Below, piece after piece: positions 44,772 to 54,514 of a DNA stretch of 64,000 bases. How positions within the stretch are numbered: position 1 is the first letter of the stretch; the number at the start of each line of letters is the position of its first letter. The stretch comes from Onthophagus taurus. Lineage: Eukaryota; Arthropoda; Insecta; Coleoptera; Scarabaeidae. The position numbers and the translations under genes were made by a program. The stretch lies in assembly GCF_036711975.1 (NCBI RefSeq), contig NW_027248940.1:6448001-6512000 (forward strand), given 5' to 3'. The notes under the pieces are model-generated. The model did no database searches. It saw nothing but the letters and a program-made list of their open reading frames with translations, and was not told the origin of the DNA.

Positions 44772-44989
44772 AACGCTACCCTCGACGTATAAATAACTCT
44801 CGCTCGGTAAAGTATAATTATCTATTTCCGGAATTGAAATTCTAATTTCGTCATTGTTATCGAACGTGGTCGATCCACACGGTTGATGCGAATGGAATTC
44901 ATAACTTACGATAGAGTGATCTGTTTTTATCTTATCCGTTACTTTTAAAATGTCCATTACTTTAACACTTCGTATCCTAACTGAACTAA

Positions 44990-46003
44990 ATACCTTCGAT
45001 TGACTGGTGATAATCGATGAATGGATCGTCTTCTACTGCCGCTACCATAGATAATGTATAGATGTGACATTAGCGTTGAATTTTTGTCGCTCAGCACTAG
45101 CGCCACCAAATGCTTGATTCCATACTAATATCAAATACCGCCAATTTCAATTGTGGCATATTTTTTATTCTAAAAAAACTTTTCAAATAATTTTTTGATT
45201 TTGGGGCAATTAAGAAGTGTATGTTGTATACTTAAAAATTTTATTTAAATATTGAATGTTGTAAAACAAAAGTACAGTTTTGAACAGTAAAAAACTTAAA
45301 ACTTAGACAATAAATCAATCTTAGATAATAAAGAAAAAGTTTTCTAGTTATAAAGTTTTAAACAGAAATAATAATAAATAAAATAATTGAAATTTACAAT
45401 TACAATAGTTGGAAATGTTAACAATATCAGAAAAATTCACATTAATTCAGATATGTGCACTGTAATTTGGAATAAACACTTTATGTTCTATTTTGCATTA
45501 TAATTTATGTTGAATAAAGACGTTTATTATTAGTATTAACAGTATTAAATACTCTTATGTTATTTTTTTGTTATTTTTCCTAATTCGTTTCCAATTTGAA
45601 ACCTTTGTCACATTCTGACTATCGGTTCATCCTAAAACGTTCATAAAATAAAAATTTAATGTATAAGTACAATTGTTACAAGTCATATTAAAATTTTAAC
45701 ATTGATTTGATGTTACACAAAGGTTAATTGCTGTATATATAAAGATCCAACAAAATTGCTTACAATATGTTACTATGGTATTTTAACTAACACAGAAATT
45801 AAATAAATAAAAAGTTATAAGTATAATAAGTATTATAATTATGGTATATTATTATATTATAACATTTATTTCATTATATATAATATATAACATGCATGTA
45901 TAAGCCTGTAGGTACAGACCTATGTATAATGTTTATAATATATAAAATATATATATAAACTCATAATCTCTTATCATACCATCGGCAAAACTAGAACATA
46001 CTA
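44990..46003. other. AT-rich spacer within the Polinton
   Basis: About 1 kb without an ORF, between the capsid gene start and the small exon-like frame at 46004. Polinton genes are normally packed closely, so this is probably inserted or decayed sequence. Its composition is much more AT-rich than the flanking genes. Confidence 0.4.
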
Positions 46004-46260
46004 TTATTCCTTATTACTATTCCATCCAACATGTTCCTTAGAGAAATGCTTTCCACCATGAACATTTCTGTAAATTCTCATGTCTTCATATTGCCACAAT
46101 TCTTCCCATCCACTTAGTTCAATTGATCTTTGAAATATTTGTGGATAGTTTTGGGTTTGGAAATCGGTAAAAAGTTCCACACCGTTCTCTGCATTCATCC
46201 GTAGCGTAATTCCTTCCACTAATTTTCTATTAAAAAAGATGTACCTACATATTTGTCATT
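46004..46260 (-). CDS. Possible exon of a small unknown gene
   Basis: A frame ending WNSNKE and containing ENGVELFTDFQTQNYPQIFQ and LSGWEELWQYEDMRIY. Upstream, candidate acceptors (aaatatgtag; ttttttaatag) and donors (GTAAGT at several sites in 46300-46415) suggest splicing, but I could not find a set of exons with consistent phase and a start codon. No family recognised. Confidence 0.3.
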
Positions 46261-46712
46261 TTTAAATTACATTTATAAAAAAAGAAAACTCTTAAATTAA
46301 ATGTACTTACCATAAGTAAAACTTCGGAAAATAACATCCTTAATAAAATACATAGTAACAAATTACTTAAAAAACACCGAAAACTTACAAAATTCTTAAT
46401 CAACTTACACCAACAAACTGTCATTGTCAACAAAACAAAGCTTTCCTAAGTCACCCCTGAAGTTGGTAACGATATAACGAACACTAGCGCCATCAACGCG
46501 TCGGTTCTACACTAACAATAACGTTCGTGACTATGTTCACAATGGTTAACCTAGCTCCTATTAAGTGCCAGGGGTATGGCCGCTACGTTGACTGATGACG
46601 CGCGCTTTATAGTTTTCTCCATTAAACAATTTTCTCGCTCTGTCTCTTCTTGACCACCGCATTCTTTTGTTTTGATATAACACTGTCATAACGTTAGTCA
46701 AATTTAAATAAT

Positions 46713-47444
46713 TCAATTTATCGATCTCATGTGAACTCTCACTGTTATTTCTTCTTCTCTGAAGTCTACCAAGTATCCGTCCTGATCAAGTATACGTACT
46801 GTTAAGCTACTAATCACGTTCGTTAAAACCGGTAAATAAATAGGCAGTTGTGGTGATTCGATTATTTTAAAACCTGCCGGAACGTTTGGGAAAAAATGAT
46901 ATAAAACGTGCACGGGAACTCCGTTATTATACGATCCCGTCACTAAATTACAATAAATTTGTAAGGCGTTCGTTTTATTTATGTTTACTACGAAATCGGA
47001 TTCCACTTCCGTATCTCTAGGTAATATTTGAGGCTTGAAGCCAAGTAACGGCCCTATAGAATTATCGCATGCAAAATTAATTCGACGGGTACTTTTTATT
47101 AAAGAATGTTGTGTGTTATTATTCCCCTTAATCCTTATTACGACTCCTTTAGCGTGTCTTTTGTCTAGCTGTTCATTCACGAACTCGGCAATATCATCAA
47201 TATCATACGTTCCAACAGGTACTATTATATTGTTTTTAAAATGTCCTGTCTTATCTTCGTATTGGATTACGTTGTTGTTTTTATTAACGTTTGCTAAACT
47301 ATTAAACGTTTCGAAATTCAAAAGAGCCAACTCGTAACTACCAAATTCGTTCAAATAGATCGGAGGATTAAAATTACAAGTCAATTCAGATGACTTTCCA
47401 GTCAACGTAAATGTATATGTCGTGTGTATTGCTTCTTTCTCCAT
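46713..47444 (-). CDS. Polinton minor capsid-like (penton-type) protein
   Basis: 243 residues, intact. It begins MEKEAIHTTYTFTLTGKSSE. Conserved-looking blocks: FNPPIYLNEFGSYELALLNF, IIVPVGTYDIDDIAEFVNEQ, NSIGPLLGF, VHVLYHFFPNVPAGFKIIES and LTVRILDQDGYLVDFREEEI. This family is regularly found beside the capsid and protease genes of animal Polintons, where structural work has assigned major and minor jelly-roll capsid proteins. I assign it to the minor one with moderate confidence. Mostly beta-rich, with no signal peptide or membrane segment. Confidence 0.75.
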   Translation of the reverse strand: MEKEAIHTTYTFTLTGKSSELTCNFNPPIYLNEFGSYELALLNFETFNSLANVNKNNNVIQYEDKTGHFKNNIIVPVGTYDIDDIAEFVNEQLDKRHAKGVVIRIKGNNNTQHSLIKSTRRINFACDNSIGPLLGFKPQILPRDTEVESDFVVNINKTNALQIYCNLVTGSYNNGVPVHVLYHFFPNVPAGFKIIESPQLPIYLPVLTNVISSLTVRILDQDGYLVDFREEEITVRVHMRSIN

Positions 47445-47474
47445 TACTTCTGAACGTCTAAACGTCTCTAGACT

Positions 47475-47855
47475 CTAATAGATCCTTTTATTACTTAGAA
47501 ACTTCAGATACAACTGTCCGCAATTTTGATCTATTTCTCTTTGATATCGACAGAAATTATACTTTACTTGACCACCCCTACCGTCTGACAGCAAATATTG
47601 TTCAATTTCTAATGGCGGCCTTAAATCACCGTAACTGTCGAAATAGTATATGTCCTTGTCGTCTTTCTTATAGGCGACCCAATGCGTCCCTCGTCCTTTC
47701 AAGTTGTCCAAGTTAACAATACCTCTTTCCTTCTTTTTAATCTTACTCGGGAGATTGTCTCTCATAAATATACCCCGGAAATGTGGAATTTTTAGTACTT
47801 TCGCAAACTTTTCCAACTCGACGTTAGTTAACGCACGACGAGGTATTCGAACTAG
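47475..47855 (-). CDS. pro: Polinton adenain-like cysteine protease, no ATG
   Basis: Maturation protease of the adenovirus type. Counting from a TTG at 47816, the catalytic set is H45 (GTHWVAYKK), D60 (YYFDSYGDLRPP) and C99 (IDQNCGQLYLKFL). The core is a little short for the family but complete at the active site. The frame has no ATG upstream of the core; it stays open back to 47855 and starts exactly where a -1 shift out of the phospholipase gene would enter. Either the start codon was lost or the protein is made by frameshifting from the upstream gene. Confidence 0.88.
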   Translation of the reverse strand, partial: LVRIPRRALTNVELEKFAKVLKIPHFRGIFMRDNLPSKIKKKERGIVNLDNLKGRGTHWVAYKKDDKDIYYFDSYGDLRPPLEIEQYLLSDGRGGQVKYNFCRYQREIDQNCGQLYLKFLSNKRIY

Positions 47856-48769
47856 TTTTTTGAACTAGTGGTTATACCGCAACCTTTCTTATAGGGTTTA
47901 TTGAAGTCACCTGTGCCGCCAACATTATTCCCCTTTCCTTCAATAAACAAACCGCAACCTTTCTTATATGGTTTTATATAAATTCCGCTACCTACGGCCT
48001 TTGCTTCCATAGCCTTGTTATGTCTTCGTTCTTCATCTAATTGCTCTCTAGCTGTTTTCGCGTTGTTTATAGTTCTTGCAATAGCGGCAGCACCACCGCC
48101 GATACTACCTAGGGCACCTAAAGCTGCGAACAGGGGAATTAAAGGTAAAAATCCTCCCGTTTTCGGAATTCGAATAACTCGACCTCTAGGTCCGGAAATT
48201 GTTTTTCTTATCTTTTTCAAAGCTCCGTACGCCGCTTTAACGTTTGTCAACAAATTCTTAGCACCTGATCTCGATATTGCGTTGCGAGCGAATCGAAGTG
48301 CATCTACAAAAGATATAGCTCCACCACGCTTTACACGCGTTCGGACTTTTTTTAAAGGTCGTCGACCCGTACGATTTCTTTTTCTACCTACGCCCATACC
48401 GACCGCTACTTTTGCTTTCATTAAGGCAGCAACTGCGGACGATGCCACTTTTTCTCCAAGAGTAGACTCTTTATTTCGTATTCGTTCTTTCGCTGCTTTA
48501 TATAATGCTCTGTCTGCGTCGTGTCTAAATTTTAAATTTGAACTGACCGTATATGCTATATCGTGTTTCTTACACGCTTCGTTTAATGGATTCACGCCTC
48601 GATCTCCTCTCGATAATCTCTTTTCCAACTTGGTACCCGGTCCACAAAAATTATATCCTGGCAAATGAAGTTCTATCGAAAGTTTATCTATCAACTTGTT
48701 AAAAAATCCTCGACCAATTCGTTTGCCTGTCAAACGATAACTGTTACGATTAGGTTCTAACAAATTCAT
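47852..48769 (-). CDS. Polinton phospholipase A2 (parvovirus VP1-like) protein
   Basis: 305 residues. Residues 37-75 form a secreted-type phospholipase A2 fold: calcium loop YNFCGPGT (39-46) and catalytic HDIAY (69-73). That is the pattern used by parvovirus VP1 to breach endosomes, so a role in entry of a Polinton virion is plausible. A basic stretch follows (GRKRNRTGRRPLKKVRTRVK), then a hydrophobic, glycine-rich segment (PLIPLFAALGALGSIGGGAA) that could insert in membranes. Two KPYKKGCG motifs lie at the C terminus. It ends TCA AAA AAC TAG, a slippery heptamer directly before the stop. Confidence 0.88.
   Translation of the reverse strand: MNLLEPNRNSYRLTGKRIGRGFFNKLIDKLSIELHLPGYNFCGPGTKLEKRLSRGDRGVNPLNEACKKHDIAYTVSSNLKFRHDADRALYKAAKERIRNKESTLGEKVASSAVAALMKAKVAVGMGVGRKRNRTGRRPLKKVRTRVKRGGAISFVDALRFARNAISRSGAKNLLTNVKAAYGALKKIRKTISGPRGRVIRIPKTGGFLPLIPLFAALGALGSIGGGAAAIARTINNAKTAREQLDEERRHNKAMEAKAVGSGIYIKPYKKGCGLFIEGKGNNVGGTGDFNKPYKKGCGITTSSKN
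47855..47861 (-). promoter_or_regulatory. Candidate -1 ribosomal frameshift site A AAA AAC
   Basis: The last two sense codons of the phospholipase gene are AAA AAC, preceded by A, giving the canonical X XXY YYZ heptamer in the correct phase, followed at once by TAG. A -1 slip enters the protease frame. Downstream, 47844-47821 can fold as CTCG...CGTT-AACT-AACG-T-CGAG, a modest stem about 12 bases after the site. Confidence 0.55.
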
Positions 48770-48984
48770 TTTATAATTTCACTCCTTCTTCCTTTTCTTC
48801 ACAGTTAAAAACTAGAAATGAAGCTCTGCTGTTGTGCTTTAAGCTTTTATTCCTTTTAAATATTTTACAAAAACAGTTTTGCTCTTAATTTATACTTAAA
48901 TCTATTAATATTATTATTATTCAGCTACACTTAAATCTACTAATATCCTAAAAATTAATTGTTACTCAGTTAAAAACATTTCGA

Positions 48985-49210
48985 TTACTCTACAATGCTA
49001 AAACGTTCTTGATATATATTTAATCTATAATCTACATCTAAATATTTTTCTAATAACTTATTTACGTTTCTTATCCTAGTCTTAAATCTAATTCCGTCCA
49101 ACATCTTTTCTTCCCAGTCACTTATCCTTGATTGTCTGTAAGCAAACGTCCAAGTGTGCATTCGGTACACTCTATTTTTCGATTCGCAAAACGTCACTTT
49201 TTTTTTCCAT
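48985..49210 (-). CDS. PPP1R15/GADD34-like PP1 adaptor, frame break at A9 run
   Basis: About 71 residues. It begins with a KVTF motif (RVxF-type docking site for protein phosphatase 1), then VYRMHTWTFAYRQSR, a tryptophan (SDWEEKM) and DGIRFKTRI. The order VxF - R..R - W - D..RF..RI is the signature of the PPP1R15 family (GADD34/CReP), which directs PP1 to dephosphorylate eIF2alpha and restore translation; several DNA viruses carry such proteins against host shut-off. The nearest ATG (49208-49210) is one base out of frame across a run of nine A. That is either a lesion, an error, or slippage. Confidence 0.6.
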
Positions 49211-49358
49211 TTTATTCACTTCACATCTTCATTAATGCGTGCTAATCTAAATCCAGTAATACCTTATCCATACCGTATACGAGCAGTTCTTTAGTTACGC
49301 ACAAATGTTCACTTGGTGCACCGTTTGAAGCAACCAATATATTCGATTTTATATCACC

Positions 49359-50120
49359 TTACATTGTTGATACCACATCGATCACGCTATCGTAATAATT
49401 TTTATATTCCATACACTTTAATACTTCTACCCTACTCGAAACTAAATCGCTAAGTTTCCACAATTCGTGTAACGAGTCGTAAGCCAGGTAAAATATTTCT
49501 GACCCCCTTTCCATTTTCAACACTTTTCGTACATTTTCTATCCATTGGCTGCTGCAGGTCACGCCGCTTACAACGAAATGTGGTGGTGTCGATAAATCAC
49601 CAACAAAACTATTCATAATCAATTGTCTGCTATTAATCACATTTTTCCATTCGTCTTCGGTAAAAGTTATGCATTGCCCTTTATCCATTAATCTTATAAC
49701 CGGATCAAAATGTAGATTGGCAGACATGCCAACCGATATCCATTTCGTTCGACTTTTATTTAAATAATATGTACTCTCGGAGAATAATGGCGCTTGATTA
49801 CCTTTTTGGAGATTATTTTTCACTGCTTCATTTAATACTACGTTACTTGTGAAAGGTAACTTTCCACAATTTTCTACATAATGTTGTTGATTGCTAGGAA
49901 ATACGTACTCCGCTAAGTCGGAAGCCAACAAATTAATTCCATCGAATACCACATCCTTTTTTCTTTGATTATCACTTCCTAGCGACACATTTGTTGCAGT
50001 TGTCTCATTACAATTACCCTCCATTTTGATGTTTCGGGCAGGTTTTTTATTTTCACCCTTTTCAAATGAATTTACAGCAGCTCTCTTAGTTGGACATTTG
50101 GGGTTCGGTCTGGTTGCCAC
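49359..50120 (-). CDS. Uncharacterised Polinton protein (253 aa)
   Basis: Intact frame starting MATRPNPKCPTKRAAVNSFE. The first 60 residues are basic and polar. The rest looks globular: FDGINLLASDLAEYVFPSNQ, WISVGMSANLHFDPVIRLMD, ITFTEDEWKNVINSRQLIMN and GVTCSSQWIENVRKVLKMER. It has four or five cysteines and no transmembrane segment. It lies at the far end of the minus-strand gene row, next to the PPP1R15-like gene. No family recognised. Confidence 0.6.
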   Translation of the reverse strand: MATRPNPKCPTKRAAVNSFEKGENKKPARNIKMEGNCNETTATNVSLGSDNQRKKDVVFDGINLLASDLAEYVFPSNQQHYVENCGKLPFTSNVVLNEAVKNNLQKGNQAPLFSESTYYLNKSRTKWISVGMSANLHFDPVIRLMDKGQCITFTEDEWKNVINSRQLIMNSFVGDLSTPPHFVVSGVTCSSQWIENVRKVLKMERGSEIFYLAYDSLHELWKLSDLVSSRVEVLKCMEYKNYYDSVIDVVSTM

Positions 50121-50535
50121 TAAACATCAATATTATTGTTTACATTAGTACATTATCTACTTGTATTACATTTGAATTACTTACTCGTTACGTTAAAAAT
50201 CCTCTGTACTAAATGCACCAAAAATCTACACGATATTTTTAATATGTACTAAATACACAAAAACCTTACTCTGAAGCACAACACTCTGCGGTACAACTTT
50301 GACCAACGTTTGTATTTATAGCAATACATAAGGTTGCTGGTGGGGGGAGTAATATTTCACATCATTACCGAATATATCTATTATACATGTTCTAACACGT
50401 CATTATATCGTGAGACGTCAGACAAAACGCATGACAAATTTATTAAGAAGCTCTTAAAAAATATCTCGCAGGTGGATCATGACTCATCTACTACTAACAA
50501 GTTAGTTGACCTCCTCCTCAAACCTGTCCTCCCAA

Positions 50536-51043
50536 AAAATTTGCCGATTCAAGAACCTCCTCGCATATTCTTAAATACCCGTACACCTTTACATAATAAA
50601 ATAAAAAATATCTCGCAGGTAAGTTATGACTCACTTATTTGTATACCTGCATGTCTCAAAACCGTATACCTTTGTGTATAATAATAAATTAAGGGATATA
50701 TCGAAAACATTAACAGTTCATTGAGAAGCGTCGAAGGATAAACATAGTAATTGTTTTCATCTAGGTAAACAGGTTACATACAAAGATAAATTTTTAATAA
50801 CATAACCTAAATAAAGATACATTTTTAATAAAGATAAATTTTTAATAATTTCGTCAAAATAACATGACCTTCTCAAGTTAATTGACCTCCTCCTCTCTTC
50901 ATCGAATCTCCTCCGACCCTCAGAAGAATCGCCGATTCAAGAACCTCCTCTCCTCATCGAAGCTCCTCTGACCCCCAAAAAATTTGCCGATTCAAGAACC
51001 TCCTCCTAGAACGCAGGTTCGAGGAGGAGGTTCTTGAATCGGC
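50536..51043. repeat. Repeated GCCGATTCAAGAACCTCCTC motif with perfect hairpin
   Basis: The 20-bp word occurs in direct orientation at 50542, 50932 and 50986, and inverted at 51024. Its last two copies form a perfect 21-bp stem (50986-51006 and 51023-51043) with a 16-base loop. A longer related segment (gacctcctcctc, aaaaaatttgccgattcaag) is also duplicated, and aaaaatatctcgcaggt recurs at 50458 and 50608. This lies where the right end of the Polinton should be. A short plus frame (50334-50681) crosses it but is probably not a gene. Confidence 0.8.
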
Positions 51044-51059
51044 GAATCTATACTACTAC

Positions 51060-52184
51060 TTCGAGTGCCATCAATCGGATTCAGTTACCTCATCGACAAA
51101 AACAAATCACATAACCATGGTAACTGTAAACATGTCATTTACTAACGCAGAAGCGTATGATAGAGCGTATGATGATTTATTTTCAATGTTTTGAATACGA
51201 TGCAACTGCATGGCAAAAATGTGCAATGCAATTACGACAAAGAAAGACATTTTTCTCTAGAAGTGTTTTTAAGATTGACTTAGCGATTACGGAAAACTGG
51301 CAACGTGTAGCCCATTCAGACATCTCTATGAATTCGGGGAACTCCGAAAACAATTGTCCACAAGATTTCTCCAGAGAATAATATCTCCACCACGTTGTTT
51401 TACATCAGGCCTTAACAGATACCGATTATGATAACAGAGTGAACTATTACCATTGACTTTTAAATATGATTTGGGCAAATCTAAACCTTTTATCACAAAT
51501 GCTATGGATGCATGAAGCATCTGTCCACAAGCTGATGTAAACTTGCATAATATGCATTCTTGGTTCGAGCAAAACCCACATTGCTTTCACCCCTTTATCT
51601 ATTGGGTAGACTAAACGACCTGACTTTTCAAGAAAAACCGATAACCAGGGAAAATATGACAAAACACTAAATACCAGTAGAAACGTGTCCAGGGCCGAAA
51701 CTTAAGCAGCGCTTTTTTTTCGTCGAAACTAGATTAAATAAATGCATCGAGGTTTATGGAAGGTATTTCGCACATTAGTGAGTTATTTTTGCCAAAAATT
51801 TAAGTTATTCTAACTGTTTTGGTTTATTTTGTTTTATTATTATTGTTGATGTTTCATTGATCCGTTGGCTTTTCAACACGCCTCAAAAGTAGTTTTGAAG
51901 CAGTTCTAAGCTTGGATAAAGTGTGAAGGAAGGTTCTAGATAATAAAATTTTTGTTCTCTCTTATTAGCATAAAATGCTCTTTCAAACAAAAATATTCAA
52001 ATCGGTTGAATGGTCCAGAAGATATTAAAATGTAAACATTTGAAAACGCATTGGCCTCTCCCTTCCTTATTATGACAGATATGAGAAATATCGCAAAACA
52101 AAAGCGATGCGGTATTATCCAAGCTACTAAATGATGTTGTCAAAGTTATAGCTCATCGTCTAACTTTCTGAGATAGCGGGAATT
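51060..52184. other. No assignable gene
   Basis: Short frames of 60-75 codons on both strands (51157-51381 plus; 51447-51662 minus) show no family signature I recognise. Possibly an eroded transposon. Confidence 0.4.
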
Positions 52185-52308
52185 TTCAAAATAATTTCCA
52201 GGTATTTCTCTTGCCTACTTTGCTTATAAGGATTTCTTTCCCAAACCTCTAGGCCTTACCGTTATTAAGATACAGCCGCTCCGTACACTTAACGGGACAC
52301 CCTGTATA
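52185..52308 (-). repeat. Dispersed repeat end, right copy
   Basis: Inverted counterpart of 23135-23264. Read on the minus strand it starts TATACAGGGTGTCCCGTTAA. The similarity ends abruptly after ggaaattattttgaaa. Confidence 0.8.
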
Positions 52309-52959
52309 TATAATGTAGTAATTCAGGCTGATACGAGTATCGGATAGGAATCGTTAAACTTTAAAAGTTTCCATTGTCAATGAAAAACATGACTACGTTT
52401 TTACGTGTCAGTTCAGAATTTATTTTTGTTGTTCATGTAATTATCGATATAACTTCTTTCAAAGACTTATTAATGTAATCCTTCACTTAATCAATAATAA
52501 TTTATGCCGTAATATCACTGGAAAGTAATAAAATTTCCATATCGAGTCCTGAACTTATCTTCAAAAGTCACCGATAATGATAGACTTATTTAAAACCATA
52601 TTGTTCCTGAAATTGAAAAAATAAACCAAAAAATCGATACAATATCATTGATAATCATAATATATTTGGAAAAATGAAAAATCTATTTAAAATATTATGA
52701 TCGACAATTGTATATCGTTCCAGAATTCTACATAAATCATATTTTGACTTACCTTGTATAACTTAAATTTTAACTATTTTTAAAATACTCCAAGATTGCC
52801 AGTAACTTAGCCGTTATGCATTTGATGAAAAAATTGAAGAACCGACGCTAAAAAATAACAATAACAATCAGAGTTGAATCGTAGAAGGAGATGCATCGTT
52901 TTGCTGTGAACGCGTTCGACAATGAAAAGCGACTAAAAAAAACATACATTCGTCACTAT

Positions 52960-53633
52960 TAGTGATGTAAAGTTTAGTTACTTTTTAGTATTTGTAACTA
53001 TCCGTAACTTTCAGAAAAAGTATTCGTTACTTTACTCGTTACTCGTTACAAGTAATCGTTTGCGCTCGAGGTTCGATTACTCGTTTTAGTTGGACTACAT
53101 ACTTATATGAATTTATTTTATATTACACTTATTTTTGAAAACAAATACTGTACGTATATTATATTGTGTTTGTTATGCTATTATGCACTGTGCACTAATA
53201 TCAAAAAATAGAGTGTAGGTTATGGGATTTACTTTTTCACTGCATATTATAACGGAGAATTTTTCTTAATTATTATTATTTAATTATTAATAACTTACGT
53301 TTCACTTATTATATAACAAAAATATTTGAAAGTAGTAACACATTAACAATGGAAAACAAAACTCTTCTATAAAACAAGCAATAATAAAATAAAATAAAAA
53401 TATTAAAACAACAATAAAAGATATAACAGCTTATTATTGCAATGTAAAAATAAATTTTGTTGCGCATTTCGACTTTTAAGTCGATTTCGCCTATCCAACA
53501 ATACTTGGCCTTTGGAAAAAGTAACTGTTAGATCCAAAGTAACTGGTACCGATGTGATACGGTAACAATTACTTCGGATCTCGCGGAGTAACGAGTACTC
53601 GTATAACGAATTGTTACTTTTTTTACATCACTA
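52960..53633. mobile_element. Non-autonomous hAT-type element (674 bp)
   Basis: Starts TAGTGATGTAAA and ends with its inverse TTTACATCACTA. It is flanked by a perfect 8-bp duplication GTCACTAT (52952-52959 and 53634-53641), the hAT hallmark. Both subterminal regions are rich in AGTTAC/GTAACT words, as in hAT transposase binding sites. There is no coding capacity. Confidence 0.9.
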
Positions 53634-53641
53634 GTCACTAT

Positions 53642-54242
53642 GATCGGGGTCATAGTGACGAAGAAGAAATGATCTAAGCGAGTTTGAATAAAAAACTTTC
53701 TCTAAAAAAAAACTAATAAAATTAACCAAGTGAATTAAATTGTTTATTAAATAAAAAAATCGAAGTGAACCTTTAAAATATTATCTGAGACAATAACTAG
53801 AGTATAAGAAGGATGAATAAAAATTAAATGGTTGATTTGGATTTGGACATCTAGCGTGAGAGTTAGGAAACACCGACAATTTAAGTTGAGGTAGAAAAGG
53901 CGGATATTGAAGCCATTGTTTTGATAGAGACAAAAGAAATTAATTTAAGATAAGTCTTTGATTTTTTTTTCGTTCATTACCAATTTGAATTTGAAAATTT
54001 AATTTAATTTTTTTTTGTCTCTTCGACAGTTCAATATTTAGTATATTCAGTCCGATTTAACGCAACATCACATGATATAAAATTAAATCCTTATTAATAA
54101 TTAAATAATTTATTAATTTGTTTTTTTTTTTTTAACTTTAATTAAATTTGTCTTTTGAACTGAACTCACACAAGTGAGCCCTGAGAAAGAACTTTTAATT
54201 TATATATATTTCATTGACAATTGTTATCAATACAATATATGT
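53642..54242. other. AT-rich spacer
   Basis: No gene seen. The 53634-53659 stretch is a 10-bp hairpin (GTCACTATGA ... TCATAGTGAC) that includes the hAT target. Confidence 0.4.
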
Positions 54243-54447
54243 ATACCTTCAGATCTTCTACCCTCTTCCCCCTCTCCACACCTTCGCTTCCTCGCCCCAT
54301 CACCTCCCTCACCCATCTTTTGCCCTCGCCCCCCCTCTCCCAAACTCTGCTTCCTGTCCAGTGCCTCCTCCCTTAGCTCACTACACTCTCTCAGCATGTG
54401 TCCCAGCGTATCCCAATCCTCTCCACATCGTCCTATTTCTTCTCGTT
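54243..54447 (-). pseudogene. R1-like non-LTR retrotransposon 3' end fragment
   Basis: The minus frame gives CGEDWDTLGHMLRECSELRE, the CCHC-like C-terminal finger of R1-type ORF2, then a low-complexity G/E/R tail. Only the last 65 codons remain. Confidence 0.65.
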
Positions 54448-54514
54448 AGTTAATTATTAGTTAATCGATAATTAGTACCTATTCCCTCTCTCCTAATTAC
54501 AAAAAGAGCGAACA

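Larger units (their letters stand above)
39534..44957 (-). pseudogene. Polinton capsid protein gene, split by a gypsy element and deleted
   Basis: Three pieces on the minus strand. 44957-44777 is the N terminus (HSHQPCGSTTFDNNDEIRIS, ESYLYVEGSV). 40569-39895 is the middle (DIRYLINGVHVDGVRNVGIS, KGYFS, PFRSWEIHEYPQLPQ). 39872-39534 is the C terminus (YDMYSRFQQAYYYQESEPLF, APLIGIDCTYQQEAI, LILHDRAFVYSPLTK). The set matches the large capsid-type proteins of animal Polintons, which build the predicted virion (double jelly-roll major capsid, from memory). The gypsy element separates the first two pieces. A small deletion with frameshift at 39873-39897 separates the last two. The gene cannot be expressed as is. 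Confidence 0.8.
29173..50120. mobile_element. Polinton/Maverick element, damaged, with nested insertions
   Basis: The hallmark set is present: protein-primed type DNA polymerase B, retroviral-type integrase, FtsK/HerA-like packaging ATPase, adenain-like protease and two capsid-type proteins, plus a phospholipase A2 protein and several unassigned ORFs. Polymerase is on the plus strand and all other genes are on the minus strand. Removing the gypsy insertion leaves about 17 kb, normal for the group. Terminal inverted repeats were not identified: the left end is masked by BEL, and the right end lies beyond 50120, possibly in the repeat zone at 50.5-51.05 kb. Confidence 0.93.

Noticed and set aside
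48015-48668. 217-codon plus ORF
   Set aside because: Antisense shadow of the phospholipase gene, which has clear catalytic motifs.
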